From Pseudomonadota bacterium (GTDB lineage: Bacteria > Pseudomonadota > Gammaproteobacteria > Xanthomonadales > Rhodanobacteraceae): a DNA stretch of 52,559 bases. The translations under genes and the position numbers were made by a program. Within the stretch, counting starts at the first letter, position 1. Each line of letters opens with the position of its first letter. The DNA is taken from contig JAJZET010000016.1 in NCBI GenBank assembly GCA_021805685.1, positions 1 to 52,559 on the forward strand. Reading direction: 5' to 3'. Shown in pieces: positions 23,654 to 33,140 of the stretch. The notes beneath the pieces were generated by a model that was given only the letters and a program-made list of their open reading frames with translations, ran no database searches and was not told where the DNA came from.

Positions 23654-26600
23654 TTCAGCTCCCGCAATATCCGGAACCCGACGTCTTTCTGCGCAGTGCC
23701 GCTGTCGCTGCGACTGGTGTCGACCGTGCAGTCGGACCAGTAGCTGTTGTAGCTGGCACCGCGCGCCATCACGCCGCCGCCGCTGGTCGTCCATTCCCAG
23801 ACGTTGCCAGACATGTTGACCAGGCCCCAGGGATTGGCCTCGCGGCCCAGGGCGGAGATCGGCCCGCCACCGCTGCTGTCGTCGCTGCCTGGCGGAATGC
23901 AGTTGCTGTCCTGCGCCTGCTTCCAGTGGCGTCCGGCGTGGGCCGCGTGCACCCACTCGGCATCGGTCGGCAGCCGATAGGTGTAGCCGCTGGCGCTGCT
24001 CAGCCACTGCGCGTAGGCCTTGGCCTGCGCGAGGCTGATGTTGCTGATCGGCAAGCTGGCCGCGTCACGATCGCCCGGCGAAGTCTCGCTACAGGCATGG
24101 GTGGCGCGACAATAGCGGTTGAAATCACCGATGGTGACTTCGGTACGCGACAGGGCATAGGGCTTGCCGCCGCCAATGCCGGGCACCACCACCAGCAGTG
24201 GGCCGCGACCGTTGGTCCCCAGGGTGTCGAAGCAGACGCGACCCTTGCCGACCAGCGCGGGACGCGCGCACGGATCGCTGGCCGCGGTGGGGCTGGCGTT
24301 GCTCGTGGCCGCGGGCGTCGTCGTGCCGGCGACCGGGTTCGCGGGCTGGGCGGCGGCCCCGCTTGCCGGCTTGTTTGCCGCCGCCGTGGCGGGCGCCAGC
24401 GCAGGCGTCGTGGCGGCGGGAGTCGCTGGCGCGGGCGCCGCGGCGGGTGCACCCGTGGCACTGGTGGTGCTCGGCTTCAGGCTGTCGAGCAGGCTGGAAA
24501 GGTTGCCTTGCGGCAAACGGCCGTGCTGCTTGAGCTCGGACTCCAGGTTGGCCAGGCCTTGCGCGTCGGCCTTGCGCGCGGCAACCAACTGCCCACGCAG
24601 GCGCTGGTAGTCGGCGTCGGCCAGCGGGTGACCGTTCGCTTTAAGCAGCGCAGCGGCCAGGTCATAGCGGGCCTGCGCGTTGCGCAGGTCGCTGCGGTTG
24701 CCCAGGCCCTTCTGCGCCTGCGCCAGCAGGTTCGACGCGGCGGTGTACCGGCCACGCTGGAACTGGGCATCGGCCTGGCCTAGGTAGGCCTGCGCCACCA
24801 GCTGTGGCCCCTCCTTGGCAAGGAAAGGATTGGTCGGCTGCAGGGTGCGGATGCGGGTCAGCGATTCCAGTGCCTTGGCGCTGTCGTCGGCCGCGGCGGC
24901 ACGGCGCAGCGATTCGATCCGCGACTCCACCTCGGCAGTGGCAGCCTCCTGGTCCAGCTCGGCCTGCGCCTGGCTTTGCAGCGCGGCCAGCTTGTCGCGC
25001 TGCGCCAGCAACGGCGCCGACTTCGGTGCGTATTGCAAGCCGAAATTCACCAGCGCCAGGTCCTGTGGCAGGTGCATGGCATCGGTCTGCTGGCCGGCCA
25101 CGCCCGCGATGGCGGTGCCCAGCGCGTCAACCAGCTTGCGCGTTTCCGGCGACTGGTCATCGTGCAACGCGGCCAGGGCGGCGGACACCGACTGCTGCCA
25201 CTGCGCACTGGTCGACGGCGCGGCCACCAATGCGGCCAGCGCACGGCGCGCCTGCGGCACGCTCTGCAGCACCGCAGCGGGTGCCGGCGCCGTGGGTGCG
25301 ACCGTCGCGGCCAGCGCGGCCAATTGCGCGGCGCGCTGCTTGAGGCGCGTCGAGTCCGGGAACAGGCGCGTCGCCAGCGCCAATTGCTTGCTCGCCTCGT
25401 CGACATGGTCGGCGCCGATCGATTGGCCGATCGCGATGTCGTACTTCAGTTCCAGCTCGGCGTTGTGCAACAGCGCGCTGTGCGGGTCGATGGCACGGAT
25501 GCGGTCCAGCGTCTCCACCGCGCTGTCGGGCTGGTTCTCGAAGATCGCACCGGCGGCGATGCGCTTCGACAACTCGGTGTCCAGCGCATTCAGCAGGTCG
25601 TTCTTCTGCTCGGTGACCTCGGTGCGGCGCGCGTCCAGCTTGGGCGAATACAGCTTGAGCTGGTCGCGCAGCGCGAACACGTGCTGCGCGCCGGCGAAGT
25701 CGTAACGGCCCTGCGCGGGGTTCCAGTAGGCGTTGATGCGCGCCAGCAGGAAATTCTGGATCGCCTCGCCCTGGTTCAGTACCAGCCGGCTGCGGTCGTC
25801 CTCGCTGAGGCTGTCCAGCGCCTTGATCGCCTCGTTTTCGTTGGTGTAGTGGTGGGCATCGGTGGGTGCGAAACGCGCGATCACGCGTGCGATGTGGTGG
25901 CTGTGCAGGTAGCTGATGGTTCCCCACGTACCGCCGGCGGCGACCGCGACGGCGACCGCGCCATAACCGAGCAACGGCACCAGCCGTTCGCGCAGGCTGA
26001 TGTCGCGCAGGCCCTCGATCAGCTCACTGGCATTTTGCAGGCGCTGCTCGCCATGGAAGGCCACGGCGTCGCACAACGTCTTGTACTGGCGCTTGGTCAG
26101 GCCCGGCACCGGCGGCGGCTTGCGGCCCTCGTTCAACGCCACCTCGGCACTGACTTTATCGAACGGGTGCTTGCCGGTGAGCAGTTCGAAGGTGACGCAG
26201 CCCAGCGCGTAGATGTCGTCGGAAGGCGAAGGCTCCTTGCCCTGGATCATCTCCAGGCTGGCGTAGGCCGGCGTGAGCGCACCCAGCGTACCGGCGTCGA
26301 ACACGGTCTCTTCGCCGGTGGCTTCACTCAGGTGCTTGCCGGCGCGCGCGATACCGAAGTCGAACACCTTGGGCACGCCCTCGCGCGTGACCATGACGTT
26401 GCCCGGCTTGAAGTCGGAGTGCACGATGCCGGCCGAGTGCGCGCGCTTCAGTGCCCAGGCCATGCCCTCGATCAGCGGGCGCGCCTGCGGCAGCGGCATG
26501 CCGTTGTAGGCGCGCTCGCGGATCAGCGTGCGCAGGTCCGTGCCGTCGATGTACTCCATCGTCATGAAGACGATGGTGCGGTCCTTGTCGAAGTCGTACA

Positions 26601-27360
26601 CGCGCACGATGTTGTCGTGCGCCAGCAACTGCGCGCGGCGCGATTCGCGCTGCAGCGCGATCAGCGAATCGGGATGGCGGCGGAACTCGTCGTTCAGCAC
26701 CTTCACCGCGACGTAGGGATCGCGGTCGCGCGCTTCTACCTTGCGTTCGTCGCGGGCGACATAGACCACGCCCATGCCGCCGCGGCCGATTTCGCGTTCG
26801 AGCAGGAAGCGCCCCTTGAGCAGCATGCCCACGCTGGCGTAGTCGCCCCCCTCGGCCTCGGCCACTTTTTCCCAGCTGGAGCGGTTGAAGCTGCTGCTGG
26901 AAGCCGTGCCCTGGGTGCCGGTACCGGTGACGGCGGTGTGCGCCGGCGCGTCGGACGAGGGCCGGTGCGATGCGGGCGAGACCACGGTAGCGTCGGCTTC
27001 GCCGGACGGCGCGGGCGGACGCGAGGCCGGCTGCACCATGGTCATGTCGCCGTCGGCAGGCGGCGCAGGTGGTTGCGGCGCCACGCTCACCCGGGTCACG
27101 TCGTCGTCGGGCGCCGGCGTCGCGGCAGGTGCCGCGGCGGGTGGCACGGCGGACGGATGCAGGCTGCGCAACTTCGCGCCCAGCGCGCGCGCCAGCATCG
27201 GCTCGAGGCGACCGTCGGCCACCATGGCATCCAGCAGGGTGTGCTCTTCGCGCACGGTGTCGTCGGGCAAGTCGTCGCGCGCGGCGAGCGCCTCGAACAA
27301 TCCGGGCAGCGTGATCCGCTTGGCTTCGTAGTCGGCGATCAGTTCGGCAAGAGAAGTCAT
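23650..27360 (-). CDS. ppkA: T6SS serine/threonine kinase PpkA-like, with C-terminal FGE/sulfatase-modifying domain
   Basis: The protein has 1236 residues. An N-terminal helical segment (1-70) and a Pro/Ala linker precede a Hanks-type kinase (about 184-450) with GRGGMG loop, Lys220, Glu239, catalytic HSDFKPGN (Asp316, Asn321) and DFG (Asp334). The usual HRD is HSD, so activation may not need phosphorylation of the activation loop. One transmembrane helix (about 459-482) leads to a long helical periplasmic region (about 490-960), a Pro/Ala linker and a formylglycine-generating-enzyme-like domain (about 1045-1236: YALSRTEVTIGDFNRYC, RLPTDAEW, NVWEW, RGASYN). PpkA phosphorylates T6SS proteins to switch on assembly; PppA reverses this. 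The linker carries three D-x-T-x-V motifs (Thr89, Thr107, Thr125) that FHA domains could bind. Confidence 0.92.
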   Translation of the reverse strand: MTSLAELIADYEAKRITLPGLFEALAARDDLPDDTVREEHTLLDAMVADGRLEPMLARALGAKLRSLHPSAVPPAAAPAATPAPDDDVTRVSVAPQPPAPPADGDMTMVQPASRPPAPSGEADATVVSPASHRPSSDAPAHTAVTGTGTQGTASSSSFNRSSWEKVAEAEGGDYASVGMLLKGRFLLEREIGRGGMGVVYVARDERKVEARDRDPYVAVKVLNDEFRRHPDSLIALQRESRRAQLLAHDNIVRVYDFDKDRTIVFMTMEYIDGTDLRTLIRERAYNGMPLPQARPLIEGMAWALKRAHSAGIVHSDFKPGNVMVTREGVPKVFDFGIARAGKHLSEATGEETVFDAGTLGALTPAYASLEMIQGKEPSPSDDIYALGCVTFELLTGKHPFDKVSAEVALNEGRKPPPVPGLTKRQYKTLCDAVAFHGEQRLQNASELIEGLRDISLRERLVPLLGYGAVAVAVAAGGTWGTISYLHSHHIARVIARFAPTDAHHYTNENEAIKALDSLSEDDRSRLVLNQGEAIQNFLLARINAYWNPAQGRYDFAGAQHVFALRDQLKLYSPKLDARRTEVTEQKNDLLNALDTELSKRIAAGAIFENQPDSAVETLDRIRAIDPHSALLHNAELELKYDIAIGQSIGADHVDEASKQLALATRLFPDSTRLKQRAAQLAALAATVAPTAPAPAAVLQSVPQARRALAALVAAPSTSAQWQQSVSAALAALHDDQSPETRKLVDALGTAIAGVAGQQTDAMHLPQDLALVNFGLQYAPKSAPLLAQRDKLAALQSQAQAELDQEAATAEVESRIESLRRAAAADDSAKALESLTRIRTLQPTNPFLAKEGPQLVAQAYLGQADAQFQRGRYTAASNLLAQAQKGLGNRSDLRNAQARYDLAAALLKANGHPLADADYQRLRGQLVAARKADAQGLANLESELKQHGRLPQGNLSSLLDSLKPSTTSATGAPAAAPAPATPAATTPALAPATAAANKPASGAAAQPANPVAGTTTPAATSNASPTAASDPCARPALVGKGRVCFDTLGTNGRGPLLVVVPGIGGGKPYALSRTEVTIGDFNRYCRATHACSETSPGDRDAASLPISNISLAQAKAYAQWLSSASGYTYRLPTDAEWVHAAHAGRHWKQAQDSNCIPPGSDDSSGGGPISALGREANPWGLVNMSGNVWEWTTSGGGVMARGASYNSYWSDCTVDTSRSDSGTAQKDVGFRILRELK

Positions 27361-27373
27361 GAAAAGATTCTGG

Positions 27374-28093
27374 TCAGTCCTGGAGGCGCACGATCACGGC
27401 GGAAATGTTGTCGCGGGCGGCGCGTTGCAGCGACAGGTCGAACAGGCGCGTCAGCAGGGCCTGCGGTTCGGGATAGCGACTGCACTCGAGGTCGAGCTCG
27501 TCATCGGCCAGTTCCTTGTTGATGCCATCGGAACACAGCAGGAATTGCGTACCGGGCCGGTTGCCGGCCACCACCCAGTCCATGAACAGGCGCTCCTCCG
27601 CACCTACCGCGCGGCTGAGCACGCCCGCACCGGGCTGTGGCGCCGCCACGCCGCCGCCAAACTGGGTGACGTCGTCCTTGGTGCCGTGCACGTGGTCGCG
27701 GGTGATCTGGCGCAGTCGCCCCCCCTCGTTGCAATAGGCGCGGCTGTCGCCCACCCAGCCACACAGCATGAAGTCCTTGTCGTGCACCAGCACCACCACG
27801 GTGGAGCCGATGATGTCGCTGCCGCGCTCCAGCGCGGTGGCCACCAGGTCGGCGTTGGTCTGCTGCAGGCTGTCCTCGATGGACTCGATGAAGTCGAACA
27901 CGCTGCCGTTGCGCGCCACGCGGCCGAGACGCTCGACGATCATCTGGCTGGCGTAGTCGCCCGCGGCATGGCCGCCGAGACCATCGGCAACCACCCACAG
28001 GCCGACGTCGTCGCGCACCAGGATGGAATCCTCGTTGTGGCGGCGCACCTTGCCGGTCTCGGTGCGGCCGGCGGACTGGTAATGCAGGGTCAT
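27374..28093 (-). CDS. pppA: T6SS PP2C-type protein phosphatase PppA
   Basis: The protein has 239 residues from the ATG at 28093, which overlaps the tagF stop (ATGA). All PP2C metal-binding motifs are present: RRHNEDS (Asp22), VVADGLGGH (Asp37), GWVGDSRAY, LLCSDGINKE and the final DNISAVIV. It should be an active cytoplasmic phosphatase that removes the phosphate added by PpkA and turns secretion off. A longer frame from 28447 runs through tagF and is not real. The ppkA start follows after 13 bases. Confidence 0.95.
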   Translation of the reverse strand: MTLHYQSAGRTETGKVRRHNEDSILVRDDVGLWVVADGLGGHAAGDYASQMIVERLGRVARNGSVFDFIESIEDSLQQTNADLVATALERGSDIIGSTVVVLVHDKDFMLCGWVGDSRAYCNEGGRLRQITRDHVHGTKDDVTQFGGGVAAPQPGAGVLSRAVGAEERLFMDWVVAGNRPGTQFLLCSDGINKELADDELDLECSRYPEPQALLTRLFDLSLQRAARDNISAVIVRLQD

Positions 28094-29616
28094 GGCTGCA
28101 CCTCGATCACGGCCAGCGGCCAGCCTGCCGCATGGGTTCCCAGCCTGGCGGCGGCGGCGATGTGCGCGCACGCGGCATCCGGCGACGGCAGGGCCAGCGC
28201 TTCGGACAACAACGGTGGCGGCAATTCCGCGAGCTTGCGCGTGGCCAGCAGCAGCAGTCGGTCGCCGGGCTCGATCTCGCAGACGACCTCGTCGCAGATC
28301 GGTTGCGCCGACGCACCCAGCCCCGGCGCGACCGGCGAGGTGCGGCTGAACAGCAGATCGTCCAGTTCGCCACCCAGCCCCCCCTCGCCGGTCAGCGGCT
28401 CGCCCCGGGCGAAGACCGCATGCAACTGCCCGGCCCGCCAATGCCACGCATGGGCGGTACCCACGCGCAACAGGTCAGCCCAGCGTCCGGTGACGCGCAC
28501 GGCGATCACCGCGCCGTCTTCCTGCACCGGTTCGGCGTGCTCGGCGGCGAGTTGGCGCAGGCGTGGATGCAGCACCAGCAGGCGCGTGCGCAGCGCCTGC
28601 ATGCCGGCGACGAAATCGCTGGGCACGAAGCGCTCGATCAGTTCGCTCACCGCGGCGGCGGCCTGGCGGCGCGGATCGGGCGCCCCGTCGTCGGCCACCA
28701 CCATGGTCAACGCGCAGTCGTAACGATGCAGCACGCGCGCGCCGCCCACGTCGACGGCACGCTGGGTGATTTCCGCAGCGTCCGGTGCACTCGCCGGCGG
28801 CGCGATGGCATCGAGGCGTGGCGCCAGGTCAGCGAACAACTCGGAGAGGTCGTCGGGCAGGCGCACCGGCGCCGGTGGCGGCTCTGCCGGGGATGCGGCC
28901 GACGCGGCCGGCGGCGTGACCTGGGTACGCGGCCTATCGGCATGCGCCGCGTCGAGCATGCCCGCGTGCGCGGACGGTTCGGGCAGGCCGCGCGTCACCA
29001 GCACGCTGGCCGGCATGCGTGGCGCACCCAGCGTCCACCACAGCGCATGACCGGGCGGCAGCCCGGCCCACAGGCCGCCAAGCATGTCCGCATCGGCCAT
29101 CAGGGTTAGCGGCAGGCGCCACAGGCTGGCAGAGCGCCAGTCCTGTGAGGGCGCCTCTATGCGCGACGTGGGAACCGGGATCAGCGGATCGGTCAGCGCG
29201 ACGACACGCGCGTCGAAGGCCTCGACGCCTTCGCCACCGGTCTGCCCGTCGCGGTGCACACGTTCGGCAGCGGCGAACCAGGCCTCGTTGCGTAACGCCG
29301 CGGCGACGGCGCCGGCATCGGCCAGCGGCGCCACGATGGCCATGGGGAAGCAACGCCCCACCCGGTCGGTGGCCGCGCCGGTGACGCCGGCCCAGGCCGG
29401 ATCGCCGCAGATGCCCGGCGCCAGCACGAAGCGCCACACCGGCGCATCGCGCCACGCTTGCGCCCAGTCATCGCCCAGGCGCGCCCGGCTGGCGCTTACC
29501 GCCTGCTCGAAATGGCGATCCCAGACATCCACGAAGGAAGCTGGCAACCGCCGCTGTACGAAATCCCCGGTACCGGGAAGCTTGCCGAAGAATCCCACCC
29601 CCGTCGGATTCGGCAT
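28090..29616 (-). CDS. tagF: TagF with a fused, degenerate PP2C-like C-terminal domain
   Basis: The protein has 508 residues. The first about 200 residues are the TagF (DUF2094) domain: GFFGKLPGTGDFVQRRLP, WRFVLAPGICG, and a later LWWTLG. TagF represses T6SS post-translationally in systems with PpkA and PppA. After an Ala/Pro linker, residues about 290-508 align with the downstream PppA (VLHRYDCALTMVV, GTAHAWHWRAGQL, GDRLLLLATRKLAE). The metal-binding aspartates are replaced: RxxNED and ADGLGGH are absent, and the SDG of PppA is ATR here. The C-terminal part is therefore probably a pseudophosphatase. TagF-PppA fusions are known in some T6SS clusters; a dead copy next to an intact pppA is less common. 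Confidence 0.9.
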   Translation of the reverse strand: MPNPTGVGFFGKLPGTGDFVQRRLPASFVDVWDRHFEQAVSASRARLGDDWAQAWRDAPVWRFVLAPGICGDPAWAGVTGAATDRVGRCFPMAIVAPLADAGAVAAALRNEAWFAAAERVHRDGQTGGEGVEAFDARVVALTDPLIPVPTSRIEAPSQDWRSASLWRLPLTLMADADMLGGLWAGLPPGHALWWTLGAPRMPASVLVTRGLPEPSAHAGMLDAAHADRPRTQVTPPAASAASPAEPPPAPVRLPDDLSELFADLAPRLDAIAPPASAPDAAEITQRAVDVGGARVLHRYDCALTMVVADDGAPDPRRQAAAAVSELIERFVPSDFVAGMQALRTRLLVLHPRLRQLAAEHAEPVQEDGAVIAVRVTGRWADLLRVGTAHAWHWRAGQLHAVFARGEPLTGEGGLGGELDDLLFSRTSPVAPGLGASAQPICDEVVCEIEPGDRLLLLATRKLAELPPPLLSEALALPSPDAACAHIAAAARLGTHAAGWPLAVIEVQP

Positions 29617-29620
29617 GCGC

Positions 29621-32600
29621 TTACCCCCCGCACCGGAAACGTTGCACTTCGGTATTGAGGAACGGGTTCTTCAGGTTGCCAGCCTGGATCACCAGCTTGG
29701 CCACGTGCCCGCCGAAGTTGAATGTGGCGAGGAAGCGCAAATCCGACTGCTTCTGCAGGTGCGCCGCCTGCAACGCACGGAAGAACGCCCAGTCACCCTG
29801 GTAGTCGAAGGTGCTCAGCAAGGTGCCCGAAGCGTCCCATGCCGATACCGTGACATGGCCCGGCTGCGGCCCCGGCCATTTCATCGCCATGCTGCTCGCG
29901 CTGCCGGGCTGGTAGCTGAACTTCTGGCCGTCCACGTCGAATTCCAGCTTGGCGATGCCGGCATCGAGCTGCGGCGCCATCACGGTGAAATCCACCTCGG
30001 GCACGTTGCCGGCACGGAAATACATCTGCCGGATATCGTCGGCCATCTGCGCCTGCGCCAGCAGGCCCGGCGGGCCAGCCACTGCGCCAGGACCGGTCTT
30101 CCATTGCCAGGTACTGCCGCTGGCGTCCACCAGCTTGGACAGCGTCTGCTTGTTGAACGTATCGAAGCTGCCACCGTTGCCGAACAGCTCGCCAAAGTTC
30201 TGCAGCGGGATGTCGGTGCGACTGTCCGGCGAGAACGGGTAGCGCCCACGCACGAAGCTGGCGCAGTCCTTGCCCACCGCCTGCTGGAACTGGTCGCCCA
30301 GCGCCCCCTTGGTGCCGCTGGCCACCAGCGACTCGCTCTTGCCGGTAAGCGAGGCAACCCAGCCGGAGACCGGCGGCGGCAACTGGGCGGCCTGCTGCTG
30401 CGCCAGCAACAGCTGGGGGTTCGGCTGGCCGGCGGCATTGCTGAAGTCGGTCATCGTCAGCAACGTCTTGCTCAGCTGGTCGAGGACCTGAAGCGTCTGG
30501 TCGATCGGCGCCGCACCCGGCGCGCCCGCGCTCAATTGGTCCAGGGTGGCGAAATGCGCGGTGATCGCGGCGCCCGGCTGCTGCTCCGCCGGTGCGGCGG
30601 CGCCGCCGCCCGCAGAGGCCAGCGCCCGGGCCAACGCGTTCTGGGTGAGCTTCTGCTCCGCCTTCTTCTGCGCCGCCTGCTGCGCACCGGCCAACGCCTT
30701 GTCCTCGCCGCTTTGCGGCGGTGCCTTCATCATGTCGCTGGTGTTGTCGCGCACCACGTTCAAGAGCGCCTTCAGCGGCGAGCTGGGCCCGGACAGCTTG
30801 GCGGCGATCGCGCTGGCGTCCTGGATGCTGGTGACCGGCTGCAGCTCGAGGTCGGCAAGCAGGCCATCCCAGGTCTTGATGTAGTCCTGCTCGTACAGCG
30901 CGATCACCTGCTGCGTGAGACGGGCCTTCTGCAGCGAGTCGATCTTGGTGGCACCAAACACCCAGTCGTCCTTGGCGAACTGGTCTACCGCCTGCGCCAC
31001 GCCCTTGCTCGCCTCGTACTGGAACATCGGCTGCGTGTACAGGGCAGGAATCGGCTCGGAGAGCGCCGCGCCGCTCTTGCGCAGGAAGACGTTGCCGAGC
31101 AGGCCCAGCGCCTTGTCCAGTTGCAGCGGCGGATAGTTCGAGCTGGCGGCGCCGAGCTTGAGGTTGCCGTAGATCAGGGTGGGCAGGTCGGCCGTGCGCA
31201 GCGTGCTGCGTGCCTGCTCCACCAGGGTGGGATCCAGGCTCAGCGCGCGCAGCCGGCCCGGTTCGGCCACCAGCGCATGGAAGTGCTTGGACAGCGCCTG
31301 CTGCAGTACCGCGTCGCCCGGGAACACCTTGCGCCACTCGATGTTGGTGAGCGCTTCCAGCTCGTCGGGGTTCTGGTGCTTGGGCTCGCCCAGCATCAGG
31401 TAGCCCTTGAGGTAGTAGTACAGCGCCTGCGGATCGCCGGCATTGCCGGTCAGCCCGCTACGGAACTGGGCGGCTACGCCGGGCAACAGCAGGCCGTTGA
31501 GTTCGCGCAGGTAGGCGTCATGCACCTGACCGCCCACCTCGCTGCCCTGGTACAGGCCAAAGCGCATGCCGAACGGCACGGCGCCCTGGTACTTGTTCGC
31601 CGCTTCCTGCACGGCGGACAAGCCTTCCAGCCGCGCCAGCACGCGGGCGAAATACTCCTTCTGCGTGGTGGCCGTATCCACGTCGCTTTGCACCGGATAC
31701 GCCTGCAACGCGGTCTGTACCTGGGCAAGGTAAGCGCGGTTATGGCCGAAGCTGGTGACGAACCCCACCAGCAGCAGCACCGTCAGCAGCAGCACGCCGG
31801 CGTAGGAGGCCACCTGCAACAGCACCTTCTGCCGCTCCAGCGAAGGATTAGTCCCCGCGAAGCCAGACTCGCCGAACAGCACGTCCTTGAGCAACCGCTC
31901 GACGAAGAAGGTGCGCCGCTGTGCACCAGGCGCATGCAGTTGCTCCGCGCTCACTCCGAAGGTACGCGCCACCGCGCCCATCATGCGATCGATCGGCGTG
32001 CCTTCCTGCGTGCCCGAGGTGAGGTAGACGCCGCGCAACAGCGGCGGCGCCGCGTAGGCGTGGCCGGTGAACACGCCTTCCACGAAGCGCTTGGCGATTT
32101 CGCGCAGCGCGGACAGCTGCTGCGGAAACGAGAGGATGGCTGCGCGCCGGTTGCGGTCACGCTCGGCATGCAGGCGGTCGAGGATGCGCGTGTCGAGCTG
32201 GCGCAGCAGCAGGTCAAACTCTTCGCCGAAGCGCTTGGCCGCGCTGCCGTCCATGGTGGCGTCGATCGGGAACGAGAAGCCCCAGACCTGGCTGCGCATT
32301 TCCGGGTTGAGGTCATCGAAGAATTCGCCGAAACCCGCGACCAGATCGCACTTGGTGAAGCTCAGGTACACCGGCACGCCGATGCGCAGGTGCGTGGCCA
32401 GCTCCTCCAGCCGGCGACGGATTGCCTGGATGTGCTCGGCCAGCCCCGTCTCGTCCAGGGTGAGCAGGTCGGACATGCTCATCGCGATCACCACGCCGTT
32501 GATCGGCCGGCGCTTGCGGTACTTGCGCAGCAGCTTGAGGAACTCGGCCCAGGCCGAGGCATCGGCGTCGCGATCGGAGTCCTGCAGGGTGTAGCGGCCG

Positions 32601-33136
32601 GCGGTATCGAGGAACACCGCCTCGTCGGTAAACCACCAGTCGCAGTTGCGCGTGCCGCCCACGCCGCGCAGGGCTTCCTTGCCGAAACGCTCGGACAGCG
32701 GGAAGTTGAGCCCGGAATTCTGCAGCAGGGTGCTCTTGCCCGAACCCGGCGGGCCGATCACCACGTACCACGGCAGCGCGTAGAGGTTGCCGCCGCGACG
32801 CGTCTTGCGCAGGGTGTCCACCGCCTCCTGGAAGCGCGCCTGCAACTGGTTGCGCTCGGCGGTGCTGCGGTCATCGGCCGACACGCCCTGCCCGGCCAGT
32901 TCACCGGACATCTGTTGCGCCTTGCCGCGCGCACGCCACGCGCGGACCTGCAGGATCGCCAGCCAAACCACCACGACCAGCACGATCAGCAGCAGGCGCG
33001 CGGCCACGCTGGTGAGCGGCTGCGAGGAGCCGAAACCGAGGTACGGGCCGCCCAGCCAGATCAGCACCGCCAGCAACAGGATGCCGACCAGGGTGATGAA
33101 CCAGCCGCTTTTCAACACGCTGAGAAACTTGGCCAC
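29621..33136 (-). CDS. tssM: Type VI secretion inner-membrane protein TssM (IcmF)
   Basis: The protein has 1171 residues, typical for the family. Two N-terminal helices (about 11-28 and 46-63) precede a cytoplasmic NTPase-like domain with Walker A GPPGSGKS (128-135) and FLDTAGRY. A third helix (about 440-460) precedes the large periplasmic part, which ends in the IcmF C-terminal beta domain. TssM spans the periplasm with TssL and normally TssJ to form the membrane complex. The gene sits 4 bases from tssL on one side and 4 bases from tagF on the other. Confidence 0.97.
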   Translation of the reverse strand: MAKFLSVLKSGWFITLVGILLLAVLIWLGGPYLGFGSSQPLTSVAARLLLIVLVVVVWLAILQVRAWRARGKAQQMSGELAGQGVSADDRSTAERNQLQARFQEAVDTLRKTRRGGNLYALPWYVVIGPPGSGKSTLLQNSGLNFPLSERFGKEALRGVGGTRNCDWWFTDEAVFLDTAGRYTLQDSDRDADASAWAEFLKLLRKYRKRRPINGVVIAMSMSDLLTLDETGLAEHIQAIRRRLEELATHLRIGVPVYLSFTKCDLVAGFGEFFDDLNPEMRSQVWGFSFPIDATMDGSAAKRFGEEFDLLLRQLDTRILDRLHAERDRNRRAAILSFPQQLSALREIAKRFVEGVFTGHAYAAPPLLRGVYLTSGTQEGTPIDRMMGAVARTFGVSAEQLHAPGAQRRTFFVERLLKDVLFGESGFAGTNPSLERQKVLLQVASYAGVLLLTVLLLVGFVTSFGHNRAYLAQVQTALQAYPVQSDVDTATTQKEYFARVLARLEGLSAVQEAANKYQGAVPFGMRFGLYQGSEVGGQVHDAYLRELNGLLLPGVAAQFRSGLTGNAGDPQALYYYLKGYLMLGEPKHQNPDELEALTNIEWRKVFPGDAVLQQALSKHFHALVAEPGRLRALSLDPTLVEQARSTLRTADLPTLIYGNLKLGAASSNYPPLQLDKALGLLGNVFLRKSGAALSEPIPALYTQPMFQYEASKGVAQAVDQFAKDDWVFGATKIDSLQKARLTQQVIALYEQDYIKTWDGLLADLELQPVTSIQDASAIAAKLSGPSSPLKALLNVVRDNTSDMMKAPPQSGEDKALAGAQQAAQKKAEQKLTQNALARALASAGGGAAAPAEQQPGAAITAHFATLDQLSAGAPGAAPIDQTLQVLDQLSKTLLTMTDFSNAAGQPNPQLLLAQQQAAQLPPPVSGWVASLTGKSESLVASGTKGALGDQFQQAVGKDCASFVRGRYPFSPDSRTDIPLQNFGELFGNGGSFDTFNKQTLSKLVDASGSTWQWKTGPGAVAGPPGLLAQAQMADDIRQMYFRAGNVPEVDFTVMAPQLDAGIAKLEFDVDGQKFSYQPGSASSMAMKWPGPQPGHVTVSAWDASGTLLSTFDYQGDWAFFRALQAAHLQKQSDLRFLATFNFGGHVAKLVIQAGNLKNPFLNTEVQRFRCGG

Positions 33137-33140
33137 AGGT

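Noticed and set aside
24976-27522. Plus-strand open frame of 848 codons opposite ppkA
   Set aside because: The kinase motifs fix the true frame on the minus strand; the antisense product is His/Arg/Gln-rich without domains.
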